Assembly (NCBI GenBank): GCA_017463615.1
Contig: JAFTOU010000043.1
Span: 1-41,670, forward strand
Source: Alistipes sp.
Lineage (GTDB): Bacteria; Bacteroidota; Bacteroidia; Bacteroidales; Rikenellaceae
DNA: 41,670 nucleotides
Reading direction: 5' to 3'
Shown: positions 1 to 7,049 of the stretch, one piece after another
Position numbering within the stretch: position 1 is the stretch's first letter
How the letters are laid out: every line of letters begins with the position of its first letter
The notes under the pieces: model-generated
What the model saw: the letters and a program-made list of their open reading frames with translations, nothing else
Told to the model about the DNA's origin: nothing
The model's database searches: none
Program-made: the position numbers and the translations under genes

Positions 1-185
1 GGTTCTATAAATTAGGTCGAGTTGATTTTGAAGAGTATTTTGAGTAGATTTCTTGTTTATTATAAAGGCGCAATGCGAGCATTGTAACTGCGTAAAAACA
101 AGAAATATACCAAAATAAATTCAAAAGCGACCGAAATAAAACCTCCGACAGCGAAAAACTTTTTACTAATTTATAAACCTTCCAT

Positions 186-1706
186 ATGGTAAAATTCTTC
201 AAACGCGAGAGTACTATCACACGCCTGAGTGCTATTCTGAGCCTCTTTACCCTTGTGGCATACCACTACCCCGTATTCAAGTTGGTAGTGAACAATATTG
301 AGGGTGGCTTCAATGGCGTAATCATCACCGTAGGACTTGCGGTGCTGATGCTGGCGACAAACTTCTTCTTCTACAACCTGCTGCTCTACCTGCTACGCGC
401 TGTGGGCAAGTGGATTGTGGCGCTCTCGTTTATCGCCGATGCAGTGATGCTCTACTTCGTAAATACCTACGATGTGCTTGTCACCGACGCAATGATGGGT
501 AATGTCTTCAACACCCGCTACTCGGAGGCGTCGGGCTACTTCTCCCTCGCCGCAGTGCTCTATGTGCTGCTGCTCGGTATTCTGCCCGCTATATATACCG
601 TCAGCCGCAAGATTGACTACCGAACACTCAAGCACTTTGCAAAGAGTACGGGCATAGCGCTGGCAGTGATGTTGGGCGTTGTTGTGGTAAATATTCAGAA
701 CTTTACTTGGATAGACCGCAACGCCACACAGCTCGGTAGCCTGCTTATGCCGTGGTCGTACACCGTAAATACGGTGCGCTACTACAACTCAGTGAAGAAG
801 CAGAACCGTCAGGAGATAAAACTGCCCAATGCAACCATTACGACCCAGAGCAAGGATGTTGTAGTGCTGATGATTGGCGAGAGTGCCCGCCGCGAGAACT
901 TTTCGCTCTATGGCTACGCGAAGCAGACCAACCCACTGCTTGAAAATCAGGGCGTTACAGCCCTTATAGCCAACGCCGCAGCCACATATACCACCGCGGG
1001 CGTGAAGGCGATACTTGACCATAAACCGACAGACAAGCTCTATGAGATTCTGCCAAACTACCTCTACCGCGCAGGCGTGGATGTCATCTGGCGAAGTGCC
1101 AACTGGGGCGAGCCACCAGTGCATATTGAGAAGTATCAGAAGGTTGCCGACCTGAAGGCGCTCTACCCCGAGGCGGACGAGCGATACGACGGCATACTGA
1201 CCTGCGGACTGACCGAGCTGATTAACAGCAGCACCGCCGACAAAATGCTTATCGTGCTACACCTGAGCACCAGCCACGGCCCGACATACTACGCCAAGTA
1301 TCCAGCTGAGTTTGAGCGCTTTACACCAGTATGCACCACGGTAGAGATGGCGAAGGCTGTACCTACGGAGCTGATAAACGCCTACGACAACACCATCCTC
1401 TACACCGACTACCTTGTAAGCAGCGTGATTGATAGTCTGAAGGCTGTCACCGACCGTCGCTGTTGCGCGATTTTCGTCTCCGACCACGGCGAGAGCTTGG
1501 GCGAGAACAACCTCTATATGCACGGCGTGCCGATGGCGTTAGCACCAGCAGAGCAGGTGGAGATTCCGTTTATCGTCTGGACCTCTAACGGTGAGAGTAT
1601 CAAGAACTTAGAGGAGGTTGGGCAGTATCACATCTTCCATAGCGCAATGGACTTTTTAGGCATAAGTAGCGAGATTTACGACCCCGAGATGAGCATCTTT
1701 GAGTAG
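186..1706 (+). CDS. Phosphoethanolamine transferase, EptA-like (sulfatase fold)
   Basis: Inner-membrane enzyme expected to move phosphoethanolamine from phosphatidylethanolamine onto lipid A or another envelope acceptor. The first ~190 residues hold about five hydrophobic membrane segments. The soluble alkaline-phosphatase-like domain begins at the family motif GESARRENFSLYGY (E232 would bind zinc). Thr269/Thr270, in the segment ATYTTAGVK, sit where the phospho-accepting Thr is expected, although the usual SCGTxTA wording is not kept. The metal motif SDHGESLGENN (D433, H434) is intact. At 506 residues it is slightly short of the 540-550 usual in Proteobacteria. It stands alone; the next gene has its own promoter. 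The acceptor cannot be read from the sequence. In this phylum such enzymes are linked to lipid A modification and polymyxin tolerance, which is only an inference here. Confidence 0.85.
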   Translation: MVKFFKRESTITRLSAILSLFTLVAYHYPVFKLVVNNIEGGFNGVIITVGLAVLMLATNFFFYNLLLYLLRAVGKWIVALSFIADAVMLYFVNTYDVLVTDAMMGNVFNTRYSEASGYFSLAAVLYVLLLGILPAIYTVSRKIDYRTLKHFAKSTGIALAVMLGVVVVNIQNFTWIDRNATQLGSLLMPWSYTVNTVRYYNSVKKQNRQEIKLPNATITTQSKDVVVLMIGESARRENFSLYGYAKQTNPLLENQGVTALIANAAATYTTAGVKAILDHKPTDKLYEILPNYLYRAGVDVIWRSANWGEPPVHIEKYQKVADLKALYPEADERYDGILTCGLTELINSSTADKMLIVLHLSTSHGPTYYAKYPAEFERFTPVCTTVEMAKAVPTELINAYDNTILYTDYLVSSVIDSLKAVTDRRCCAIFVSDHGESLGENNLYMHGVPMALAPAEQVEIPFIVWTSNGESIKNLEEVGQYHIFHSAMDFLGISSEIYDPEMSIFE

Positions 1707-1713
1707 GTCGGTT

Positions 1714-1743
1714 TTGGCATTTGAGCAAATTTTACTACTTTTG
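1714..1743 (+). promoter_or_regulatory. Bacteroidota-type promoter for the DUF2147 gene
   Basis: TTG (1714-1716), a 19-nt spacer and TACTTTTG (1736-1743) match the -33/-7 consensus TTG-N19-TAnnTTTG exactly. The start codon follows 26 nt after the -7 box. Confidence 0.7.
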
Positions 1744-1769
1744 CTCTGTAAATTTTAACAAATCGTTCT

Positions 1770-2228
1770 ATGAAAAAGTTTTTTATGCTTGCCGTTGCAG
1801 TGGTTTTTGCTTTGTCTGCAACTGTAGCAAGTGCTTCCACCAATGGTGGTGACCGCATTTTGGGAGTTTACAAAGCAGTGAAGGATGGTGCAGTGTCGAA
1901 GGTTCGTATCTCTAAAATCGGTGACAACGCCTACAAGGCTCAGGTCTTCTGGCTTGAGAAGGAGAAGAACGCCGATGGAAGCATTCGTACTGATCTTAAG
2001 AACCCAGACCCTGCAAAGCGCAGCACCCCATCCAGCCAGATTGTCCTCATTGAGAGCGTAAGCTACGATAGCGAGGAGGGCGTTTGGAACAACGGAAATA
2101 TCTACGACCCAACCTCGGGTAAGGTCTATCGTACCATCGTAGACTTCAAGGATGATAAGACCCTCCGCGTGCGCGGATTCCTCGGTCCATTCTCCAAGAG
2201 CCTCTACTGGTACAAGTTAGACGAGTAG
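1770..2228 (+). CDS. DUF2147 secreted protein
   Basis: 152-residue exported protein. It has a clear Sec signal peptide (MKKFFMLAVAVVFALSATVASA), and the remainder is one DUF2147 domain, a small beta-rich fold common in Bacteroidota and Proteobacteria. Typical features seen are GVYK near the mature start, KAQVFWLEKEKN, the central IYDPTSGKVYR and the closing GFLGPFSKSLYWYK. The molecular function of DUF2147 is not established. It is monocistronic: a good upstream promoter and a strong hairpin terminator right after the stop bracket it. Codon choice (GGT, AAG, AAC, ATC) suggests fair expression. Confidence 0.85.
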   Translation: MKKFFMLAVAVVFALSATVASASTNGGDRILGVYKAVKDGAVSKVRISKIGDNAYKAQVFWLEKEKNADGSIRTDLKNPDPAKRSTPSSQIVLIESVSYDSEEGVWNNGNIYDPTSGKVYRTIVDFKDDKTLRVRGFLGPFSKSLYWYKLDE

Positions 2229-2233
2229 TACAG

Positions 2234-2260
2234 AAAGAGAACTTCGGTTCTCTTTTTTTT
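2234..2260 (+). terminator. Rho-independent terminator after DUF2147 gene
   Basis: AAAGAGAA and TTCTCTTT form a stem closed by a C(UUCG)G tetraloop, followed by an uninterrupted T tract. Confidence 0.9.
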
Positions 2261-2293
2261 GCATAAAACCGAACAACGAGACGATTTTGGTGT

Positions 2294-2301
2294 TACCTTT
2301 G
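2294..2301 (+). promoter_or_regulatory. -7 box (TACCTTTG) for the NhaD-like gene
   Basis: TACCTTTG lies 29 nt before the ATG at 2331. No convincing -33 TTG is present at 19 nt. The box lies inside the longest open frame, so the upstream in-frame ATG at 2259 would be untranscribed. Confidence 0.55.
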
Positions 2302-2330
2302 CACGACTTAAGGTTTATTTAGTTAGGATT

Positions 2331-3632
2331 ATGCAAACAGTTTCAGTTTGGTTGTTAATACCATTTGTCATCATGTTGCTCTCCATCGCCATCGCTCCGC
2401 TTGTGGCTGGAAATTGGTGGGAGAGAAACATCAACAAGCTATGGTATGTCATCATCATCTCAGTGCCAACAGCTATTGCGCTGGTGTCGCTGGGGCTGGG
2501 AGAGCAGCTGTGGCACCAGATGGTCTACGACTACATCCCATTTATCGTTCTGCTGGCGGCACTCTTTGTCGTCACAGGTGGCATCCGCATACATTGCAAC
2601 TCGGTTGCAACGCCTACGGTAAATACCACAATGCTCTTTATCGGCTACGCCTTAGCCTCCTTTGTCGGCACTACGGGCGCAGCTATGTTACTTATCCGTC
2701 CACTGCTGGAGATGAACAGAGACCGTGCCTACAAGGTGCACACCATCTTCATCTTCATCGCTCTGGTGGCAAACTGTGGTGGTATTCTCACCCCTCTGGG
2801 CGACCCACCGCTCTTTCTGCTCTACCTGCGTGGTGCTCCGTTTAACTGGTTTATGAGTATGTACCCCCAGTGGGTGGCTGTAGGTGTTGTGCTGCTTACG
2901 GGCTACTTTATCGTGGATAACTACCTCTACCACCGCCGCGAGACTATCGGCGTGCGCCCAAGTAGCCACTACGACGACGAGTCGGGCTTCAGTATCAACA
3001 TCCGCGGCGCAAAGAACTTCTTTCTGCTCGGTGGCATTGTGCTCTGCGTGGCATTTATCAACCCATCGACAATACCTGCTATGGGCGCTGAGGATGCACC
3101 CGTGTATATGAAGTTCCTGCGCGAGATAGCCCTGCTGACAATCATCCTGCTCTCCCTGCGCATGACAAAGTCGCAGATTCGCAAGGATAACCACTTCAGC
3201 TGGGGACCTATCAACGAGGTGGCGATAATATTCATAGGTATCTTCGTAACTATGACCCCTGCCTTGCTCTACCTCAACCAGAACGCCGAGATGTTCGGCC
3301 TTACCTCCCCACGCGAGTTCTACTACTGCGCAGGTCTGCTCTCCTCGTTCTTGGATAATGCACCAACCGCCGTGGCATTCCATACCGTGGCTACAGGTCT
3401 GCAACATACCGGCGCTGTGGTCGCTGGCATAGACCCTGCAATACTGCGTGCAATATCTATGGGTGCTGTCTACTTCGGCGCTATGACCTACATCGGCAAC
3501 GGCCCGAACTTTATGGTCAAGGCTATCGCCGAGCAGGAGCAGGTAAAGATGCCATCCTTCTTCGGCTATATCGCCATCTCCCTCACCGTCCTACTCCCAA
3601 CCTACGCTCTGGTGGAGTACTTCGTGAGGTAG
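2331..3632 (+). CDS. NhaD/citrate-transporter-family sodium:proton antiporter
   Basis: Polytopic inner-membrane transporter of the ion transporter superfamily (ArsB/NhaD/CitT clan), most likely exchanging Na+ for H+. With the start chosen here it has 433 residues and around 11-12 hydrophobic segments. Family signatures are the two re-entrant loop motifs: NCGGILTPLGDPPLFLLY in the first half and SSFLDNAPTAVAFH in the second, plus GAMTYIGNGPNFMV. The frame opens further upstream at 2259, but those 24 residues are not membrane-like and overlap the previous terminator and this gene's -7 box. It appears to be a single-gene unit. Its stop codon forms the first bases of a repeat element. Substrate cannot be distinguished from a dicarboxylate or arsenite transporter by motifs alone, but NhaD-type is the usual assignment. 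Confidence 0.8.
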   Translation: MQTVSVWLLIPFVIMLLSIAIAPLVAGNWWERNINKLWYVIIISVPTAIALVSLGLGEQLWHQMVYDYIPFIVLLAALFVVTGGIRIHCNSVATPTVNTTMLFIGYALASFVGTTGAAMLLIRPLLEMNRDRAYKVHTIFIFIALVANCGGILTPLGDPPLFLLYLRGAPFNWFMSMYPQWVAVGVVLLTGYFIVDNYLYHRRETIGVRPSSHYDDESGFSINIRGAKNFFLLGGIVLCVAFINPSTIPAMGAEDAPVYMKFLREIALLTIILLSLRMTKSQIRKDNHFSWGPINEVAIIFIGIFVTMTPALLYLNQNAEMFGLTSPREFYYCAGLLSSFLDNAPTAVAFHTVATGLQHTGAVVAGIDPAILRAISMGAVYFGAMTYIGNGPNFMVKAIAEQEQVKMPSFFGYIAISLTVLLPTYALVEYFVR

Positions 3633-3815
3633 CTGTTGGCTGTTGGCTGTTAGCCATTGGCTATTAGCTATATTAAGGTATCCGCTGCGCGGATGAATGT
3701 TTATAGGGGTGCAATTAGAACCGTAAAGTTCCGATTGCACCCCTTAAAATTATCGCCATAGGCGATACCACTGAAAAGCCAACAGCCAATGGCTAATGGC
3801 TAATGGCCAACATCC
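3630..3815. repeat. Heptad-repeat intergenic element, copy 1 (composite)
   Basis: From the stop codon of the antiporter gene the sequence runs in exact 7-nt units of the form T[A/G]GC[C/T][A/G]T: TAGCTGT, TGGCTGT, TGGCTGT, TAGCCAT, TGGCTAT, TAGCTAT. Next come ATTAAGGT and the stem-loop ATCCGC-TGC-GCGGAT. The far side (about 3779-3810) carries the complementary heptads AGCCAAC, AGCCAAT, GGCTAAT, GGCTAAT, GGCCAAC, so the whole forms an inverted repeat. Between the arms sit a hairpin GGGGTGCAAT/ATTGCACCCC (about 3697-3735) and a small one, ATCGCC-ATA-GGCGAT. Copies 2 and 3 are at 19521 and 41531. Confidence 0.8.
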
Positions 3816-3853
3816 AAAATAGCAAGAATTGTCGCGACAATTCTTGCTATTTT
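3816..3853. terminator. Perfect 38-nt palindrome, bidirectional terminator
   Basis: AAAATAGCAAGAATTGTC is mirrored exactly by its complement, with GTCGCGAC at the centre. It gives an A-tract/T-tract hairpin in both directions between the convergent antiporter and glucosaminidase genes. The glucosaminidase stop codon (3847-3849 on the minus strand) lies inside the stem. Confidence 0.8.
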
Positions 3854-4836
3854 AGTCTCAGCATCTGCCCTTCGGAGATTGGGCGAGTGGGGTTGAGGCG
3901 AGAGAGACGGGCAAGGCGAGAGAGGCGGATGCCGTAGGATTGGCTGACGGAGTGGAGCGACTCGCCCTTGCGAGTGGTGTGGATATGGGCGTCGCCGAGC
4001 CAGTGGCTTTTCTTGCGCTCAATATATACAATATCGCCCTCAGCGAGCTTTGCCTGGCGGTCCACATCGTTGAACTTGCGCAGGGTATGCTCGGCGATAT
4101 CAAACGCCTTGCCGATGCTCTGGTAGCTATCGCCCTCCTTTGCGCGGACATAGCAGGTCTTGTTGATGCGATAGATACCATAGCCGTCGTGCGGGTTGAT
4201 AGTCACGCGGAATGGGTCGGGAGCAGAGGGATCTGCCTCAATCTGTGTATTGCTCTGATTTGCAAACCACTCGGCATTCTCCTTGGCGGTCTTACCAGAG
4301 GAGTATATCGCCGCGCCATCCTCTCTATCAAGCAGATAGAGCTTATATTTCTCAATGATAGATACCAGGCGCTGTGCGTAATCGGGCGCTGTGGCATAGC
4401 CTGCGGCCTTCAGTCCGCGAGCCCAGCTGCGGTAGTCGTCCGAAGGGTATGCAAAGAGCGAGTCGTAGCGTGGCGAGGAGTCCAAAAACTCGGCGTGGTC
4501 CTGATACGACTCCTCAACAGTTGGATATGCGCGGAAGCACTCGCCCTTAGCGTCATCGTCGTGGTAGACCTTAGCGCCCGTCCAGTGCTTCTTGCACTTG
4601 ATGCCAAAGTGGTTGTTTGACGAGAGGGAGAGCTTGCTATTTCCCGCATCGGACTCAAGGATACCCTGCGCCATAGTGATGCTGGCAGGAATACCGTAGC
4701 GCTCCATGTGAGCTACGGCTATAGCCTTGTACTTCTCAATGTACTCCTCGCGCGTCTGGCGCGTCTGTGCCGTAAGATAAACCGACGGCAAAATAGCTAA
4801 AAAGAGGTAAACTATTGTAAATCTGAAATTTTTCAT
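3847..4836 (-). CDS. GH73 N-acetylglucosaminidase with two LysM domains
   Basis: Exported peptidoglycan hydrolase of 329 residues. The signal peptide is MKNFRFTIVYLFLAILPSV. The glucosaminidase domain (about 35-170) has AQGILESDAGNS with the catalytic Glu (E61), NNHFGIKCKKHW and YPTVEESYQDHAEFL, as in the FlgJ/Auto-type GH73 family. Two LysM domains follow (about 215-270 and 280-329), which bind glycan strands. The start was set at the second in-frame Met: the signal peptide begins there, and a minus-strand -7 box at 4858-4865 would place the first Met (4860) upstream of transcription. It diverges from the glycosyltransferase gene across a short shared promoter. Expected role: septal or general wall remodelling. 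Confidence 0.88.
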   Translation of the reverse strand: MKNFRFTIVYLFLAILPSVYLTAQTRQTREEYIEKYKAIAVAHMERYGIPASITMAQGILESDAGNSKLSLSSNNHFGIKCKKHWTGAKVYHDDDAKGECFRAYPTVEESYQDHAEFLDSSPRYDSLFAYPSDDYRSWARGLKAAGYATAPDYAQRLVSIIEKYKLYLLDREDGAAIYSSGKTAKENAEWFANQSNTQIEADPSAPDPFRVTINPHDGYGIYRINKTCYVRAKEGDSYQSIGKAFDIAEHTLRKFNDVDRQAKLAEGDIVYIERKKSHWLGDAHIHTTRKGESLHSVSQSYGIRLSRLARLSRLNPTRPISEGQMLRLK

Positions 4837-4837
4837 A

Positions 4838-4845
4838 TATCTTTG
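4838..4845 (+). promoter_or_regulatory. -7 box (TATCTTTG) for the GT2 gene
   Basis: TATCTTTG matches TAnnTTTG and lies 50 nt before the glycosyltransferase ATG. It overlaps the 5' end of the divergent glucosaminidase transcript. Confidence 0.55.
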
Positions 4846-4857
4846 CGTTAGTGTATA

Positions 4858-4865
4858 CAAAGATA
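4858..4865 (-). promoter_or_regulatory. -7 box (TATCTTTG on minus strand) for the glucosaminidase gene
   Basis: CAAAGATA on the plus strand reads TATCTTTG on the minus strand, 21 nt before the chosen ATG. It lies 12 nt from the opposing -7 box, so the two promoters are interleaved. Confidence 0.55.
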
Positions 4866-4895
4866 CTCCATTTTTTATAAACTATCAACAGGTAG

Positions 4896-5612
4896 ATGAA
4901 AAACCTGCATATTATTACGCCCGTCAAAGATTCTATAGAATCAACGCTGCAGACTATCAAGGCCCTGCGAGCGTCCGATACCGATATAGACTACCAATAT
5001 ACCATCTACAACGACTTCAGTACCCCTCAGACTACCGCTCTGCTGGAGCAGTATGCTGCGCAGTACAACTTTGAGTTGGTAAATCTGTCGGATATCACCG
5101 ACCATCCATCGCCAAACTACCTGCTTGTACTGCAGATGGCTCAGCAGCGCGCTATAGAGCAGGATGCCGACCTGATGATTCTGGAGAGCGATGTCGTTGT
5201 CGCTCCCGATACGGTGCGTGGACTTGTCGCAGGTGCTGCCGAGCGTAGCGACTGCGGTATCGCCGCCTCGGTTACCGTTGATGATAATGGCGATATAAAC
5301 TACCCTTACGGCTACGCCAAAGGGCACGAGGGCGAGGTCTATGCCGTAGATAAGCACTGTAGCTTCTGCTGCTCGCTGCTCACTAACGCCCTGCTGCGCA
5401 GCTACGACTTCCACCTGCTGGACCCCGAGAAACATTGGTTTGATGTCCATATCTCCCACATCTCGCAGGGTAATGGGTTCAAAAACTACCTCTTCTGCAA
5501 TCTGCCTGTTATCCACCGCCCTCACAGCAGCCGCCCGTGGAAACAGCTCAAATACACCAACCCGCTGAAATACTATTGGCGGAAGTTCGTCAAGCGCACA
5601 GATAAAATTTAG
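4896..5612 (+). CDS. Glycosyltransferase family 2
   Basis: 238-residue cytosolic GT-A fold transferase. The N-terminus MKNLHIITPVKDSIEST is the usual first beta strand. The nucleotide/metal-binding acidic motif appears as LMILESDVVVAPDTV (E97-S-D99 replacing classic DxD), followed by a conserved glycine-rich acceptor region (YPYGYAKG) and a His/Arg-rich C-terminus (LPVIHRPHSSRPWKQ). No membrane segment is visible. It stands alone between a divergent promoter and a structured intergenic element, with no other polysaccharide gene adjacent, so donor and acceptor are unknown. Family assignment is good; pathway assignment is not possible from context. Confidence 0.8.
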   Translation: MKNLHIITPVKDSIESTLQTIKALRASDTDIDYQYTIYNDFSTPQTTALLEQYAAQYNFELVNLSDITDHPSPNYLLVLQMAQQRAIEQDADLMILESDVVVAPDTVRGLVAGAAERSDCGIAASVTVDDNGDINYPYGYAKGHEGEVYAVDKHCSFCCSLLTNALLRSYDFHLLDPEKHWFDVHISHISQGNGFKNYLFCNLPVIHRPHSSRPWKQLKYTNPLKYYWRKFVKRTDKI

Positions 5613-5648
5613 GAGGTTACCATACACGCTACCTTGCCACTCTAAAAC

Positions 5649-5775
5649 ATTTTGGTGTCAGAAGGCGGTAGTAGGTGTGCATCGTGAAAATAGCCTGGAT
5701 GGGCTGTACTGAAGCGTACTGCCCATTCAGGCTATTAAGGGATGTGCAGCTAATGCCGCCTTATCACACCAAAAT
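5649..5775. repeat. 127-nt covarying hairpin element, copy A
   Basis: Extended imperfect hairpin. The outer stem is ATTTTGGTGT/ACACCAAAAT (10 bp), followed by an internal loop CAGA/ATC. The second stem is AAGGCGGTA/TGCCGCCTT, then TAGGTG/CAGCTA with one mismatch, then TGCATC/GATGTG. The apical hairpin is AATAGCCTG/CAGGCTATT plus ATGGGC/GCCCAT, capped by GTACTGAAGCGTAC. Copy B at 14267-14394 has the same architecture with different stem sequences but the same loops and junctions. The 3' end overlaps the last three codons and stop of the minus-strand regulator gene. No open frame of note is present. Confidence 0.8.
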
Positions 5776-6429
5776 CCTAAATCCGACGCCTTTGTAGGTA
5801 ACTATAGTCTCGTCTCCGAGTTTACGACGCAAGCGACGAATGTGAACATCAAGGGTGCGGTCGCCGACAACGACCTCGCAGCCCCAGATGGTGCGGAAAA
5901 TCTCCTCGCGAGTAAAGACCTTGCCAGGCTGAGAGAGAAGGAGTTGGAGAATTTCAAACTCCTTGCGAGGGAGGGGGTATTCGCCCTGCGGGGTTATGAC
6001 TACGCGGCGAGCGGCATCAAGGGTGAGTGAGTGTGCGGAAGTGGTTTGAGACTCCGGGTTTAGACGCTTCATCACTGCCCCCACGCGGCTACAGAGCACG
6101 CGCATACTTACGGGCTTGGTGATATAGTCGTCCGCACCCGCATCGTAGCTATCAAGCTGGCACTGCTCCTCCTGCACGGCGGAGAGGAAGATAATCATGG
6201 TATCCTTCAGCTCTGGAATAGTCCTGATAGCCTTACAGGTTTGGCGACCATCCATCACGGGCATCATCATATCCAGCAGGATAAGGTGCGGATGGACACT
6301 CTGCGCCACCTCTAACGCCTGCGCACCATCGCACGCCGTATAGACCTCGTACCCTTCGCGGCGGAGGTTATAGCTGATAAACTCGCGGATATCCGCCTCG
6401 TCATCAACCAAAAGAATGCGTTGCGCCAT
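5764..6429 (-). CDS. OmpR/PhoB-family response regulator
   Basis: 221-residue transcription factor. The receiver domain (1-120) has acidic pocket D9-D10, phospho-acceptor D53 in LILLDMMMPVMDG, a switch Ser in FLSAVQ and Lys in YITKPVS. The C-terminal winged-helix DNA-binding domain (about 130-221) ends in the typical GDRTLDVHIRRLRRKLGD...TYKGVGFRI. It is the last gene of a three-gene minus-strand operon with TPM and LemA genes (15 nt gap). No histidine kinase is present in the operon or window, so the partner must be elsewhere. RprY-like regulators of Bacteroidales are the closest type I can name. Its final codons lie inside the hairpin element at its 3' end. Confidence 0.88.
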   Translation of the reverse strand: MAQRILLVDDEADIREFISYNLRREGYEVYTACDGAQALEVAQSVHPHLILLDMMMPVMDGRQTCKAIRTIPELKDTMIIFLSAVQEEQCQLDSYDAGADDYITKPVSMRVLCSRVGAVMKRLNPESQTTSAHSLTLDAARRVVITPQGEYPLPRKEFEILQLLLSQPGKVFTREEIFRTIWGCEVVVGDRTLDVHIRRLRRKLGDETIVTYKGVGFRILV

Positions 6430-6444
6430 GGTCGGAAGCGGGTT

Positions 6445-7029
6445 TTAGAACTCTACCACCGGAGCGGTCTCGGCACCCTGCTGTGCAGCGAAGAACTCCT
6501 TTGCGCCGAAGCCAAACATAGATGCCACGATATTATTCGGGAAGGTTACAACGCGCTGGTTGAAGGACTTTACAACTTCGTTATATCGCTGACGCTCAAC
6601 AGCAATGCGGTTCTCTGTACCCTCCAACTGAGCCTGCAGCTCAAGGAAGTTCTGGTTTGCCTTAAGCTCTGGATAGCTCTCCGCAACGGCAATAAGGCGA
6701 CCGAGTGCAGAGGTTACCTTACCCTGCGCATCAACATACTGAGCAAACTGCTCGGCGGTCATATTTGCACCATCAACGGTAACAGATGTAGCCGCAGCGC
6801 GAGCCTCAACGACGCTCTGCAGGGTCTGCTCCTCGTGTGCAGCATAGCCCTTGACGGTATTTACAAGGTTTGGAATAAGGTCGCTGCGACGCTGATACTG
6901 AGTCTCCACATTTGACCACGCACTTGCAACCTCCTGCGAAGCCTTTGCCAGTGAGTTATATGTGCTAACACCGTATGCCACAAGCAGTGCAACTACACCT
7001 ACAATAATTAAAAGAGTTGTCCTTTTCAT
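6445..7029 (-). CDS. LemA family membrane protein
   Basis: 194 residues. A single N-terminal membrane anchor (TTLLIIVGVVALLVAYGV) is followed by the helical LemA domain. Family hallmarks are VASAWSNVETQYQRRSDLIPNLVNTVKGYAAHEEQTL, QNFLELQAQLEGTENRIAVERQRYN and the C-terminal FNQRVVTFPNN..ASMFGF. The exact biochemical role of LemA is unsettled; it is thought to act as a membrane-associated scaffold or in protein quality control. It sits 20 nt downstream of the TPM gene, a pairing seen very widely in bacteria, and 15 nt upstream of the regulator, so the three are very likely co-transcribed. Confidence 0.92.
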   Translation of the reverse strand: MKRTTLLIIVGVVALLVAYGVSTYNSLAKASQEVASAWSNVETQYQRRSDLIPNLVNTVKGYAAHEEQTLQSVVEARAAATSVTVDGANMTAEQFAQYVDAQGKVTSALGRLIAVAESYPELKANQNFLELQAQLEGTENRIAVERQRYNEVVKSFNQRVVTFPNNIVASMFGFGAKEFFAAQQGAETAPVVEF

Positions 7030-7049
7030 ATTCTTATAAATTTAGTTTG

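Noticed and set aside
5-220. 71-codon minus-strand open frame at the window start
   Set aside because: Overlaps the eptA-like start, is AT-rich, and shows no recognisable domain; too weak to call. I see nothing else certain in bases 1-185.
2688-3407. 239-codon minus-strand open frame
   Set aside because: Antisense shadow of the antiporter gene; composition (His, Cys, Gln rich) is that of a reverse-frame artefact.
3630-3815. CRISPR-like reading of the heptad repeats
   Set aside because: Units are 7 nt without spacers, and the arms are inverted; no cas genes are nearby.
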